Below are positions 9,195-16,864 of a DNA stretch of 64,000 bases, in pieces; positions within the stretch are counted from its first letter, which is position 1, and every line of letters starts with the position of its first letter. The notes under the pieces are model-generated. The model saw only the letters and a program-made list of their open reading frames with translations. It searched no databases and was not told the origin of the DNA. Both the position numbers and the translations under genes were made by a program. Where the stretch lies: positions 1 through 64,000 of the forward strand of contig NZ_CAJXTC010000010.1 of assembly GCF_913060805.1 (NCBI RefSeq), in the 5' to 3' direction. The stretch comes from an uncultured Draconibacterium sp. GTDB lineage: Bacteria; Bacteroidota; Bacteroidia; Bacteroidales; Prolixibacteraceae.

Positions 9195-9620
9195 CTACTT
9201 GGCTCTGTTTAATATTTTAACTACTAAATCTTTTAGCTGCATTAAATCTTCAGGTGTAATTCCCATTGCTTTTACCACTTTTTGCGGAACTTCTGCGGCT
9301 TTGGTTTGTAATTGTTTTCCGCTCTCGGTAAGCGATATTTCAACTACGCGCTCATCGCAACTACTGCGTTTGCGCGAAATCAAACCTTTTGCAGCCATTC
9401 GTTTTAATAAAGGGGTGATCGTTCCATTTTCGAGATTCAATTTGTCACCTATTTCATGCACCTTTTGCGGTTCATTTTCCCACAAAACCATCATCACCAG
9501 GTATTGTGGATAGGTAATGTCAATCTCTTCAAGAATCGGGCGATACACGTTAACGATTTCGCGCGATAAGGCGTAAACTGGAAAACATACCTGACTCTTT
9601 AATTTTAACTCCTCATCCAT
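9195..9620 (-). CDS. MarR-family regulator of the OhrR type
   Basis: DNA-binding repressor of 141 residues with a winged helix (KVHEIGDKLNLENGTITPLLKRMAAKGLISRKRSSCDERVVEISLT). The N terminus LKSQVCFPVYALSREIVNVYRPIL ... YPQYLVMMVLWE is the OhrR signature, and Cys12 is in the place of the peroxide-sensing cysteine. An organic-peroxide or redox sensor is therefore likely. No ohr gene is adjacent; the downstream gene is a nitroreductase. A 12-bp palindrome upstream may be its operator. Confidence 0.88.
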   Translation of the reverse strand: MDEELKLKSQVCFPVYALSREIVNVYRPILEEIDITYPQYLVMMVLWENEPQKVHEIGDKLNLENGTITPLLKRMAAKGLISRKRSSCDERVVEISLTESGKQLQTKAAEVPQKVVKAMGITPEDLMQLKDLVVKILNRAK

Positions 9621-9640
9621 TTATTAAAACTTTTGCTGTA

Positions 9641-9672
9641 CAAATATAGTGCAAAATAAAATCGTGCACGAT
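9641..9672 (-). promoter_or_regulatory. promoter and probable operator of the OhrR-type gene
   Basis: CAAATATA at 9641-9648 is a perfect -7 element (TATATTTG) read on the minus strand, 20 bases from the start codon. Just upstream of it the sequence ATCGTGCACGAT (9661-9672) is a perfect 12-bp palindrome in the -33 area, where an autorepressing MarR dimer would be expected to bind. No good -33 TTG is present. Confidence 0.5.
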
Positions 9673-9710
9673 ATAATGGTATAAAATGTAATGGATTTTA
9701 GAAAAGATTA

Positions 9711-9886
9711 ATATTTCATACCAATCAAGGGTTGAAAAAATTACTGTATAACCTTGATTTTCTCCCTTTTTTACCTCGGTCCTGAAGGAAGAAAGGCAGA
9801 AAATACTTGATCATCCTTTAGGATTTGAGGTAAAATCAAGGATTTTTATACAATCTGTGATTCAACCCTTGATTCGCATATTTCAT
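9711..9886. mobile_element. MITE-like element with terminal inverted repeats and 9-bp direct repeats
   Basis: A 14-bp perfect inverted repeat (AATCAAGGGTTGAA at 9723-9736; its complement at 9861-9874) encloses about 124 bases without an ORF. Three bases outside each arm stands the same 9-mer ATATTTCAT (9711-9719 and 9878-9886), which looks like a target-site duplication. The element would then be 9720-9877 (158 bp). It contains the 92-bp structured repeat listed separately and fills most of the 315-base gap between the OhrR-type gene and the YCII gene. Confidence 0.6.
9756..9847. repeat. 92-bp structured repeat, copy 1
   Basis: Aligns without gaps to 59204-59295, with 82 of 92 positions identical by eye. 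Two hairpins can be drawn: GATTTTCTCCCTTT with the A-rich GAAAGGCAGAAAAT, and CTTGAT with ATCAAG around CCTTTAGG. No coding capacity. Confidence 0.75.
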
Positions 9887-9935
9887 GAATATTTATGAAT
9901 ATAAATGGGGGAATTGTTTTAGAATTAATAGGGAA

Positions 9936-10340
9936 TTATTTAATGACAGTACCTTTTGCGCCCCACCAGTAAAAGGCATTCATTTTTAACCGGTTTGTTT
10001 TAACTGTTGGATCTTCTCCTTCCAGTTTTAAAGCTTCGTCAACTGTTGCCACATCAAAAATTAATAATCCCCGATTATTGCCACCTCCTTCAAACGGACC
10101 GGCTACAATTAGCTTTCCACTTTCAGCCAACTTATTTAGGTGCGCCATGTGCATTTGCTGGTAATAGGCTGCCTCTGTCGAATCTTTACTTTTTGTTTCT
10201 CCACTTTCAAGGAGCATAAAAACATAACGTTTCATGGTGTAGGTGGTGTCGCCTTCGGTGTAGGAGAATTCGCGCTGGTCCTGGGCCGAAACAGCAAAGG
10301 CAAAAGTTAAAAGGCAAAAGGCAAAAACAATTCTTTTCAT
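9936..10340 (-). CDS. exported YCII-domain protein
   Basis: 134 residues with signal peptide MKRIVFAFCLLTFAFAVSAQ followed by a YCII-like (dimeric alpha-beta barrel) domain: YVFMLLESGETK, then QQMHMAHLNKLAESGKLIVAGPFEGGGNNRGLLIFDVATVDEALKLEGEDPTVKTNRL. YCII proteins are usually cytoplasmic and have few known reactions; the His of MAHLNKL is the residue usually thought important. A secreted version is less usual. No function can be assigned. Confidence 0.75.
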   Translation of the reverse strand: MKRIVFAFCLLTFAFAVSAQDQREFSYTEGDTTYTMKRYVFMLLESGETKSKDSTEAAYYQQMHMAHLNKLAESGKLIVAGPFEGGGNNRGLLIFDVATVDEALKLEGEDPTVKTNRLKMNAFYWWGAKGTVIK

Positions 10341-10357
10341 AGTTGACTATTTTGTTT

Positions 10358-10404
10358 AAGGATGCCATCTTTATCTGTTTTATTTAGAGAAAGATGGCAT
10401 CCTT
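10358..10404. repeat. REP-like palindrome, distant copy
   Basis: A perfect 15-bp inverted repeat: AAGGATGCCATCTTT at 10358-10372 and its complement at 10390-10404, around a 17-base loop. It has the same head (AAGGATG-CATCTTT) as the two palindromes that bracket the RAYT gene at 19.3-20.0 kb, with a compensated base change (TC to CC / GA to GG). It lies between the YCII gene and msrA and could also act as a hairpin terminator for msrA, though no T tract follows on that strand. Confidence 0.7.
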
Positions 10405-10486
10405 TCTTTTTTTATGTTATAGATTGTTAGTATTCAGCATTCAGTATTAAATGACTAATAACCAATGACCAGTGATTGATAACACT

Positions 10487-11080
10487 CTACTTTTTCAACT
10501 GGTCTTTAAATATCTTCTTGAATTTCTCCAGTTTTGGAGCCACTACAAACTGGCAATAACCTTGCGATTTATTGCGCGCATAATAATTTATGTGGTAATC
10601 TTCCGCAATGTAAAACTTGTCGAATTCGGTAACTTCGGTAACGATTGGTCTGCTGTAAACTTCTTCCTTTTCAAAAAGATCGATAACACGTTCTGCCACT
10701 TCTTTTTGTTCTTCGTTGTGATAGAATATTGCCGAACGATATTGCGGACCAACATCGTTGCCTTGTCTGTTTAACGTTGTAGGGTCGTGTGTCATAAAAA
10801 ACACTTCCAGAATTTCTGAAAAGCTCACCACCTCCGGATCGAAAGTAATTTGCACTACTTCGGCGTGGCCGGTTGTTCCTTCGCAAACCTCCTTGTACGT
10901 TGGATTTTTTACGTGTCCTCCGCTGTAACCCGGTTTTACATCAACAACTCCTTTTAACTCCAGGTAAATGGCTTCGGTGCACCAAAAGCATCCTCCGCCG
11001 AGTGTGGCTTTCTGCAAATCTTTACTCATACAAGTACTTGAATAAATTAATAGTGTGAATATAACTGCTAGTGTTTTCAT
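10487..11080 (-). CDS. msrA: peptide methionine-S-sulfoxide reductase
   Basis: Repairs methionine-S-sulfoxide. The catalytic motif [12 protein letters not shown] is at about 28-39, with the nucleophilic Cys at 32, followed by [13 protein letters not shown] and [14 protein letters not shown] short hydrophobic N terminus ([20 protein letters not shown]) suggests export to the periplasm. At 197 residues it is a stand-alone MsrA without an MsrB domain. It overlaps the upstream small membrane gene by 4 bases. Confidence 0.95.
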   Translation of the reverse strand: MKTLAVIFTLLIYSSTCMSKDLQKATLGGGCFWCTEAIYLELKGVVDVKPGYSGGHVKNPTYKEVCEGTTGHAEVVQITFDPEVVSFSEILEVFFMTHDPTTLNRQGNDVGPQYRSAIFYHNEEQKEVAERVIDLFEKEEVYSRPIVTEVTEFDKFYIAEDYHINYYARNKSQGYCQFVVAPKLEKFKKIFKDQLKK

Positions 11081-11373
11081 TTCTTTTTAGGTATAAATCG
11101 CGAAAACGTTTTTTTCTCAAACTCCCAGGCAAAACGGAATTGTCCAAAAACGGAGGCAATCAGTAAAAATAACACCTGGTAAGCCGGAACTACGGTAACG
11201 ATGTATAGCGGAACTTTTATCCAAAGACTGGTGGTTTCGGTTATGCCGACGAGATCGAAAACTCCTTTGCGCACATACAGCGCAGCACTTCCGGTTATTG
11301 AAAATACAAACAGAATTATTAAAACCTGGAAATTACTGTTCAGGTTCCATTTCTTTTTAAGTCGCTCAAACAT
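11077..11373 (-). CDS. small membrane protein, DUF6787-like
   Basis: 98 residues with two predicted membrane helices ([18 protein letters not shown] and [24 protein letters not shown]) and the C-terminal signature [18 protein letters not shown]. It resembles a short Bacteroidota-restricted family of unknown function (probably DUF6787, not verified). Its stop overlaps the msrA start, so the two are probably translated from one message. Confidence 0.65.
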   Translation of the reverse strand: MFERLKKKWNLNSNFQVLIILFVFSITGSAALYVRKGVFDLVGITETTSLWIKVPLYIVTVVPAYQVLFLLIASVFGQFRFAWEFEKKTFSRFIPKKK

Positions 11374-11427
11374 TATCTCACTTTTGCTACTATTAACAAA
11401 AGAGTAGAATGTATGTTTTGTGTTGCT

Positions 11428-12003
11428 TTAAATAATATGGGTTTGGAATATGATGTAACCGTAAATGGCAAAGCGTAAAAAGCGGAATAGGGCATATTTT
11501 AGGTAACGTTTTGATGGGTAGCCGGCCGAACCAACCAGCAGGCTGATAGCAGCCCACGGAAGTGGAGTTAGTGCCGCTACAATAATCAGGAACAAACCAT
11601 ATTTTTTTAGCAATGGCCACTGTTCTTTTAGCAGGGTATTTCTGAAACGTTTAAGCCCGTCGCGGTTGTAGAAAAAGCGGCCAATAAGAAATGTAAGGTA
11701 GCCCATAAAATAGGAGACCGCAGCAAAAAAGGCCAGGTTCAGAAAATAATGCGCAATGGTATCTTTATTGATGGCCCAAATCATAAAAAGTTCGGGCGGA
11801 ATAATACCAAAGAAAAATTCGGATAAACAATACACCAGGTAAACCAACATCGGTTTGGCGTAAATTTTATCCATCCATTCGTCGGGTGCACGCGATATTA
11901 CAAATTCCTTAAAAAGTAAGTAGGCCCCCAAAATTATGAGCAGCCAGACAAATCCTTTCAGACCATTTTTAATTAGAAACTGTATTCGCGGACTTAGATT
12001 CAT
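11428..12003 (-). CDS. VTT-domain (DedA/YqaA-like) membrane protein
   Basis: 191-residue integral membrane protein with about four to five helices. The central FFFGIIPPELFMIWA and the later GRFFYNRDGLKRFRNTLLKEQWPLLKKYGLFLIIVAALTPLPWAAISLLVGSAGYPSKRYL match the VTT/SNARE-associated domain of DedA-like proteins, thought to move or flip lipids. The usual family motif with Pro and Gly after the second re-entrant loop (TPLPWAAISLLVGSAG) is visible. Located 54 bases upstream of the small membrane gene on the same strand. Confidence 0.8.
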   Translation of the reverse strand: MNLSPRIQFLIKNGLKGFVWLLIILGAYLLFKEFVISRAPDEWMDKIYAKPMLVYLVYCLSEFFFGIIPPELFMIWAINKDTIAHYFLNLAFFAAVSYFMGYLTFLIGRFFYNRDGLKRFRNTLLKEQWPLLKKYGLFLIIVAALTPLPWAAISLLVGSAGYPSKRYLKYALFRFLRFAIYGYIIFQTHII

Positions 12004-12096
12004 AGTTGATTTCGTTTACACGGCAATGTACAAAATAAAAGACATGTAGGCAGCCAAAACCATGCCAATGTAACCGATTGGGGAGAAGATTTTTTC

Positions 12097-13365
12097 TTAA
12101 GTTAATTCCACCACGGTAATCTCCGGAGGCATACCAATTCTGCCCGGAAAACCAATGTATCCGAACCCGCGGTTTACATACAGGAATTGTTTTTTCTCTC
12201 GATACAAACCTCCCCAGCGCGGATATTTATATTGTACCGGGCTCCACTTAATTCCGGCACGTTCTATACCAAATTGCATACCGTGCGTGTGGCCTGCAAA
12301 TGTAAGGTCGATGTCGGTAGATTCCAGTACTTCTGCATCCCAGTGCGACGGGTCGTGGCTCATTAAAATTTTGAAGGACTGGCCTTGTGCTTTTTCTGAA
12401 GCTTTTTTCAAATCGCCGTGTTGCGGGAAAGGTGGTTTTCCCCAGTTCTCCACACCAACCAGTGCAATTTCTTCGCCGTTAATGGTTAAGGTTTCTGTTT
12501 CATTCAGCAGCAAACGGAAACCAATTTTCTGATGAAATTTTTTGATGGCAGCCAGGTTTTTTTCTTTGGCAGCCGGTGATTCCCATTCCGAATAATCGCC
12601 GTAGTCGTGATTTCCAAGTACCGAATATTTGCCGATTTTGGCATTCAGCTGCGATAAAACCGATTCCCAACCTTCAGTTTCTTCGGCAAAATTATTTACA
12701 AGGTCGCCAGTGAATAATAGAATATCCGGTTCCTGTTCGTTAATCAGCTCAACAGCTTTTGCCACCTGGTCGAACTTTTTGTTAAAGCTGCCCAGGTGCA
12801 TATCCGATATCTGTACGATTTTTAATCCTTTAAACGATTTTGGCAAATTATCGAAATGCAAACTTTCGCGCATCACGCGGTAATTAAATTTACCTTTTGT
12901 AACGCCATAAAGAATCCCCGCAAACGGAACGGCTGCCAAAACCAATCCCATTTGATATAAAAATTCTGCTCTCTCCATTTTCCTTCCCGAATTATTTCGT
13001 GATAAATCTTTCTTTCTTTTTCCTTTTAACCAGCTGAAAATCTTTTGAAAAATCAGCTGAATATCTTTTAGTAATACAAATACAATAAATACAAATTTCG
13101 GAAAATAGAACAGTGCAAATGCCGATACCAGGTAGCCGGCATAGATGTATGCCTCCGACTGTTTTACATGTTTTATTCCGAACATAAAAAGGCAAAATCC
13201 GCCAAACACAACAACTGAAATTGCCCAAAATACGATGCTTAAGGATTGTTTTATGAATTTTATTTTGAGTTTTGCGAGCAGTGGTTTTATTCCCCGGTAG
13301 GTGTAAATGTCCACCAGCAGCATAAAAATAAACAGGGGAATTAATAACATGGCACTCGCTCTCAT
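12097..13365 (-). CDS. membrane metallophosphoesterase, YkuE-like
   Basis: 422 residues: about four N-terminal membrane helices (1-160), then a calcineurin-type phosphoesterase domain. All metal motifs are present: KIVQISDMHLGSF, FTGDLVNNF, LGNHDYGDY, SHDPSHWD and AGHTHGMQFG. The C terminus NRGFGYIGFPGRIGMPPEITVVEL is typical of YkuE-like phosphodiesterases, some of which act on UDP-diacylglucosamine or other lipids. The active site would face the periplasm or the membrane surface. The substrate is not known. Confidence 0.9.
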   Translation of the reverse strand: MRASAMLLIPLFIFMLLVDIYTYRGIKPLLAKLKIKFIKQSLSIVFWAISVVVFGGFCLFMFGIKHVKQSEAYIYAGYLVSAFALFYFPKFVFIVFVLLKDIQLIFQKIFSWLKGKRKKDLSRNNSGRKMERAEFLYQMGLVLAAVPFAGILYGVTKGKFNYRVMRESLHFDNLPKSFKGLKIVQISDMHLGSFNKKFDQVAKAVELINEQEPDILLFTGDLVNNFAEETEGWESVLSQLNAKIGKYSVLGNHDYGDYSEWESPAAKEKNLAAIKKFHQKIGFRLLLNETETLTINGEEIALVGVENWGKPPFPQHGDLKKASEKAQGQSFKILMSHDPSHWDAEVLESTDIDLTFAGHTHGMQFGIERAGIKWSPVQYKYPRWGGLYREKKQFLYVNRGFGYIGFPGRIGMPPEITVVELT

Positions 13366-13504
13366 AAAATTACCTCATCGTTTTAACTCGTTGCAAATAA
13401 ACAGTTTTATTATTAAAAAGTTTGTAATTCGGGTTGCAAACAAATCACAAAAAATCTTAAATGCGAGCAGAATAAATTGGGGTAGGGAGGAAGTAGGAAC
13501 CTGT

Positions 13505-14236
13505 CTAATCTTCAGAAGCTTCTTCGGTTTTGCTTGAGTCGGCTACCAGACGATTAATTTCTTTTAGCTCATCGGGAGTAAAATGACGGTATTTTCCCCG
13601 TTTTAAATTTCCGAGTTCGATATTCATTATTCGAACTCGTTTCAGGCGGGTAACTTCGTAGCCCAGATGCGTGCACATACGGCGAATCTGGCGGTTTAAA
13701 CCTTGCGTAAGAACAATTTTAAAAGAAAAGTCGTTGATGCGTTCTACCCGGCATTTTTTAGTGATGGTATCTAAAATCGGAACGCCGTTGCTCATTTGAC
13801 GGATAAAAGCCTGTGTGATTTTTCGGTTTACGTTAACAATGTATTCCTTTTCGTGATTGTTTCCGGCGCGAAGAATTTTGTTTACGATGTCGCCATCGTT
13901 GGTCATAAAAATCAGTCCTTCACTGGGTTTATCGAGGCGGCCAATGGGAAATATCCGCTCTGGGAAATTGATGAAATCAACAATGTTGTCTTTTTTGCTG
14001 GTGTCGGTGGTGCAGGTTATTCCAACCGGTTTATGAAAAGCAAGGTAGATATTCGGAACCTCTTTCGTGATCAGTTGTCCATCAACTTCAATACGATCAT
14101 CAGAAGTAACCTGAACGCCAAGCCCGGCAATTTCGCCATTTACTTTTACCTTCCCGCTTTCAATCAGCCGGTCGGCTTCGCGACGCGAACAAAAACCGGT
14201 TTCCGAAATCGCTTTATTTAATCGTTTGCTTTCCAT
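13505..14236 (-). CDS. rluF: 23S rRNA pseudouridine synthase, RluF type
   Basis: An N-terminal S4 RNA-binding domain (RLNKAISETGFCSRREADRLIESGKVKVNG) precedes the RsuA/RluB/E/F catalytic domain, with the catalytic Asp in GRLDKPSEGLIFMTNDGD. In E. coli, RluF modifies 23S U2604, in the peptidyl-transferase region. The length of 243 residues and the motif set (NHEKEYIVNVNR, GLNRQIRRMC) fit RluF better than RluB. The start at 14236 is only 7 bases from a perfect -7 element, so the mRNA may be nearly leaderless. Confidence 0.9.
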   Translation of the reverse strand: MESKRLNKAISETGFCSRREADRLIESGKVKVNGEIAGLGVQVTSDDRIEVDGQLITKEVPNIYLAFHKPVGITCTTDTSKKDNIVDFINFPERIFPIGRLDKPSEGLIFMTNDGDIVNKILRAGNNHEKEYIVNVNRKITQAFIRQMSNGVPILDTITKKCRVERINDFSFKIVLTQGLNRQIRRMCTHLGYEVTRLKRVRIMNIELGNLKRGKYRHFTPDELKEINRLVADSSKTEEASED

Positions 14237-14243
14237 CCGGGGG

Positions 14244-14251
14244 CAAAAGTA
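14244..14251 (-). promoter_or_regulatory. -7 element for rluF
   Basis: CAAAAGTA reads TACTTTTG on the minus strand, a perfect Bacteroidota -7 element. A CAA (TTG) lies 23 bases upstream at 14275-14277, slightly too far for the usual spacing. Transcription would begin almost at the ATG. Confidence 0.4.
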
Positions 14252-14316
14252 GGAAATCTAGCCTGACTAAGTCACAAATTTTCTTTGGGAATAGAATAAT
14301 TTATGAATTAAACAGG

Positions 14317-15753
14317 CTAAAGCCACCATTCAGCTTTCACGCCTAAATAATGTCCCCATTTTTGTTCGCCCACAAATTGTAAATAGGGCGAATACAGGTT
14401 TTCGCTGGCAGCATCGTTGTAGTGCGACAATGAAAAAATAAACCTGAAATGTGGCCGAACACCGGTGCTTTTTTCGCCCGTTGGGGCAAAGGTCGGTGCC
14501 AAACTAATTTTCTGGTAGCAGTACTTCGGATCTTCGCCATCTTTTCGTTGCGAATAGTGAAACTCGCTTAATAAGTGAAACTTATCGGTGACATAATGCA
14601 CATCTCTGAAACCAATTGTCAGATCTTGTTTGTAGTTGTAAACTTCGCGGCCCCAATAGGTTTCGGCCATGCCTTTTGTGTCGGCAGCTCCCTTACTTTG
14701 TGTGAAAATGAGATAGGCATTTAAATTATTTTCCTCGCTGATGTCAAACTTTACCTCATCAACAATTGCCAGGGAATAGGCACCGGAATAGTCGAGTTTA
14801 TCGAGATCGGGAGCACCAAAAGTTATCCATGTTTTTGTTAGACCGCCGTCGCCACCATTAGCGATGCTGGTACCATAACGAACCGCCAAAGTATTGTAGG
14901 CGCCAATTTCAAGAGAAGGCAGGTCGGATTGAAGTTTCAGTCCGTATACAAAACCATGATCAGCAGAGTAGTTCAAAACAACGTCCGCGTTGTCAGTTCG
15001 TGGCTCCGGAATTGGATCGCTCTCTGTTCCTCCCATTCGGTGAAATTCAAATAACCCGGTAAGTTTATTGTTTTCTGACAACTGAAAATCGTGTTCGAGA
15101 ATAAGTACATTCCGTTGGCGAAGCGCAATGTTTGCAACTCCGTCGCCAATATTCAAATAGAAATACGGAGGAACATCGGCAGTTGTATCGGTTGAGGAGA
15201 CAAAAATGGAGGCAAAGCGTGTGTTTTTATACTCAATTCCAAATCCTTGCCCCGAATGATCATCGAAGAAAAAATGGTCGGCAATATGTACTTCGCCTTT
15301 TCGGTACAATCGGGCTCCAATCCAAATACTTAGGTCTTTGCCATTAATGTTGCTGGCTTCTGCATAAATTTCGGGCATGGCAATGGTAAGTCCTCCCAAA
15401 CTGCTGGTTGATGAATTTCCGAAAAGCGATAAACTTTTGGAATAAACGGCAAACCGGGTTTGTACTTTTATTTTAGTGAGGTCGTTTTCGTTAAATGGTT
15501 TAAAATGGAAGGTTGGAACCAGTTCCAGGTAATCTTGTTCTTCAAGGCGGCCACCAATACTTCCCATATTATTCAGGTTGAGTCGCCGGCCAATCGACCC
15601 GCCATTATCGTAATTCCAGTCAACACCTACACGTCCGTAGGTGTCGAAACTGAAACCTGTTTTATCGCCTTGTTCGATGTAGTTTAACTGCCCAATGGAA
15701 ATGATGGGGAGAATTAAAAAGACAGAGAAAAGGATGATGAATTGACGTATCAT
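14317..15753 (-). CDS. LamB-like (maltoporin-type) outer-membrane porin
   Basis: 478 residues with a signal peptide (MIRQFIILFSVFLILPIISIGQ). Features shared with LamB-family sugar porins: N-terminal FSFDTYGRVGVDWN and NNMGSIGGRLEEQDYLEL, the mid-protein SIWIGARLYRKGEVHIADHFFFDDHSGQGFGIE, and the end VRPHFRFIFSLSHYND ... GHYLGVKAEWWL, which closely parallels the LamB C terminus. An 18-stranded trimeric porin for oligosaccharide uptake is likely. LamB porins are less common than SusC/D systems in this phylum. No sugar-utilisation genes are adjacent. Confidence 0.78.
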   Translation of the reverse strand: MIRQFIILFSVFLILPIISIGQLNYIEQGDKTGFSFDTYGRVGVDWNYDNGGSIGRRLNLNNMGSIGGRLEEQDYLELVPTFHFKPFNENDLTKIKVQTRFAVYSKSLSLFGNSSTSSLGGLTIAMPEIYAEASNINGKDLSIWIGARLYRKGEVHIADHFFFDDHSGQGFGIEYKNTRFASIFVSSTDTTADVPPYFYLNIGDGVANIALRQRNVLILEHDFQLSENNKLTGLFEFHRMGGTESDPIPEPRTDNADVVLNYSADHGFVYGLKLQSDLPSLEIGAYNTLAVRYGTSIANGGDGGLTKTWITFGAPDLDKLDYSGAYSLAIVDEVKFDISEENNLNAYLIFTQSKGAADTKGMAETYWGREVYNYKQDLTIGFRDVHYVTDKFHLLSEFHYSQRKDGEDPKYCYQKISLAPTFAPTGEKSTGVRPHFRFIFSLSHYNDAASENLYSPYLQFVGEQKWGHYLGVKAEWWL

Positions 15754-15867
15754 AAGTTGGTTGCGTTTACAGAATTGGATAGTTTAGCTATTAATAGTAA
15801 AAGTTACAACACTTAGCGGAACTAATCAATACCTGATTAGCGTGGAGTACGGTCATGGTTGGGTTAG

Positions 15868-16815
15868 CTATTTCAATAAGCTAATTTCTCCTTTCTTGAG
15901 TTGACGTAATTCCTTTTTCGAAAACTCTGCCGTAATTATCTTTTCGTCGAGTACTGTTTCGTAATACTCGTCGGGAACCAGCGGTTGAACTCCTGATTCG
16001 GTGAAAAACCAGGGTTCGATAAATGCGTAATACTGGAATTTTTCTTTTAGCGTCCTTGGTTTATCCTTTGTTCGTGGGATATCGTTAAGATAATACACCG
16101 AAAATCGTAGTTGGGCCGTTTCAATATCGTATTTTCCCAAAAGCCCCAAAGGAGTATGTGGATAAACGGTTTGCCCTTCTTCTACCCAAATATCACCTTT
16201 GGTAAAACCGGTATAATCTGCCAGCGTTCCGTCAGGATGTTCGATTATAATGTTGTTTTTACTACTTTGGTACGAAACCGAAAAATCTGTGAGGTAGTTA
16301 TTCCCATCATCAATTTTTACAACCTTGCCTTTTCGCGCTGCAAAAACTGTGTCGCCCGGATTTGCCATAAATTGATAAGCATGCCAGTTTTTAGGTTTTT
16401 TCGAACCAAAATATTGATTTCCAAGGTTGGTAAGCGATCGCACTTTATAGGTTTTCTCAACACTCAAAGGCAGTAGATAAGTAAATTCAGGATCGAATTC
16501 AGGTTGGAGTTCACCCCGAATATACCAGTATTTGTATCGGCAGTTTATCGGGCGGCTATTATTTGTCGGTTTTAAACGAAGGAGATTTCGGTTGCTGACA
16601 GATACATTGCCATGAAAACCACTTGAATGTGCATTTTCTATATTTGTAAACCAAAGCTCAATGTAGTAGGTGCCACTTACATTTTTTATGCAATTGAATG
16701 ACATGCTTTTGTCGTCGTTTCGCTCAGAAACAACCTGAATTTTTTTCTCTTGCGCCCAAACGGCAGATTGGATAAGAAACAATACAATAATTAGAAGTGA
16801 TACTTTAGTGCTCAT
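15868..16815 (-). CDS. exported LytM/M23-like protein with degenerate active site
   Basis: 315 residues with signal peptide MSTKVSLLIIVLFLIQSAVWAQ. The mid-region WHAYQFMANPGDTVFAARKGKVVKIDDG ... NNIIIEHPDGTLADYTGF ... WVEEGQTVYPHTPLGLLGKYDIETAQLRFSVYY has the order and glycines of an M23 (LytM) domain. However, the catalytic set is mostly lost: the HxxxD region keeps only the His, the YxH position reads ADYTG and the HxH motif reads QLRF. It is therefore probably a non-catalytic regulator or cell-wall-binding protein, as in EnvC/NlpD-like factors. It is followed by a stand-alone LamB-like gene. Confidence 0.75.
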   Translation of the reverse strand: MSTKVSLLIIVLFLIQSAVWAQEKKIQVVSERNDDKSMSFNCIKNVSGTYYIELWFTNIENAHSSGFHGNVSVSNRNLLRLKPTNNSRPINCRYKYWYIRGELQPEFDPEFTYLLPLSVEKTYKVRSLTNLGNQYFGSKKPKNWHAYQFMANPGDTVFAARKGKVVKIDDGNNYLTDFSVSYQSSKNNIIIEHPDGTLADYTGFTKGDIWVEEGQTVYPHTPLGLLGKYDIETAQLRFSVYYLNDIPRTKDKPRTLKEKFQYYAFIEPWFFTESGVQPLVPDEYYETVLDEKIITAEFSKKELRQLKKGEISLLK

Positions 16816-16864
16816 TATGATTGGGTATAATTTGCACTAAAAATAATAAAACTACTGTAAAATA

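Noticed and set aside
10421-10482. ATTCAG and CCAATGACCAGTG short repeats between YCII and msrA genes
   Set aside because: Low-complexity, degenerate AT-rich repeats without symmetry or a second clear copy in the window.
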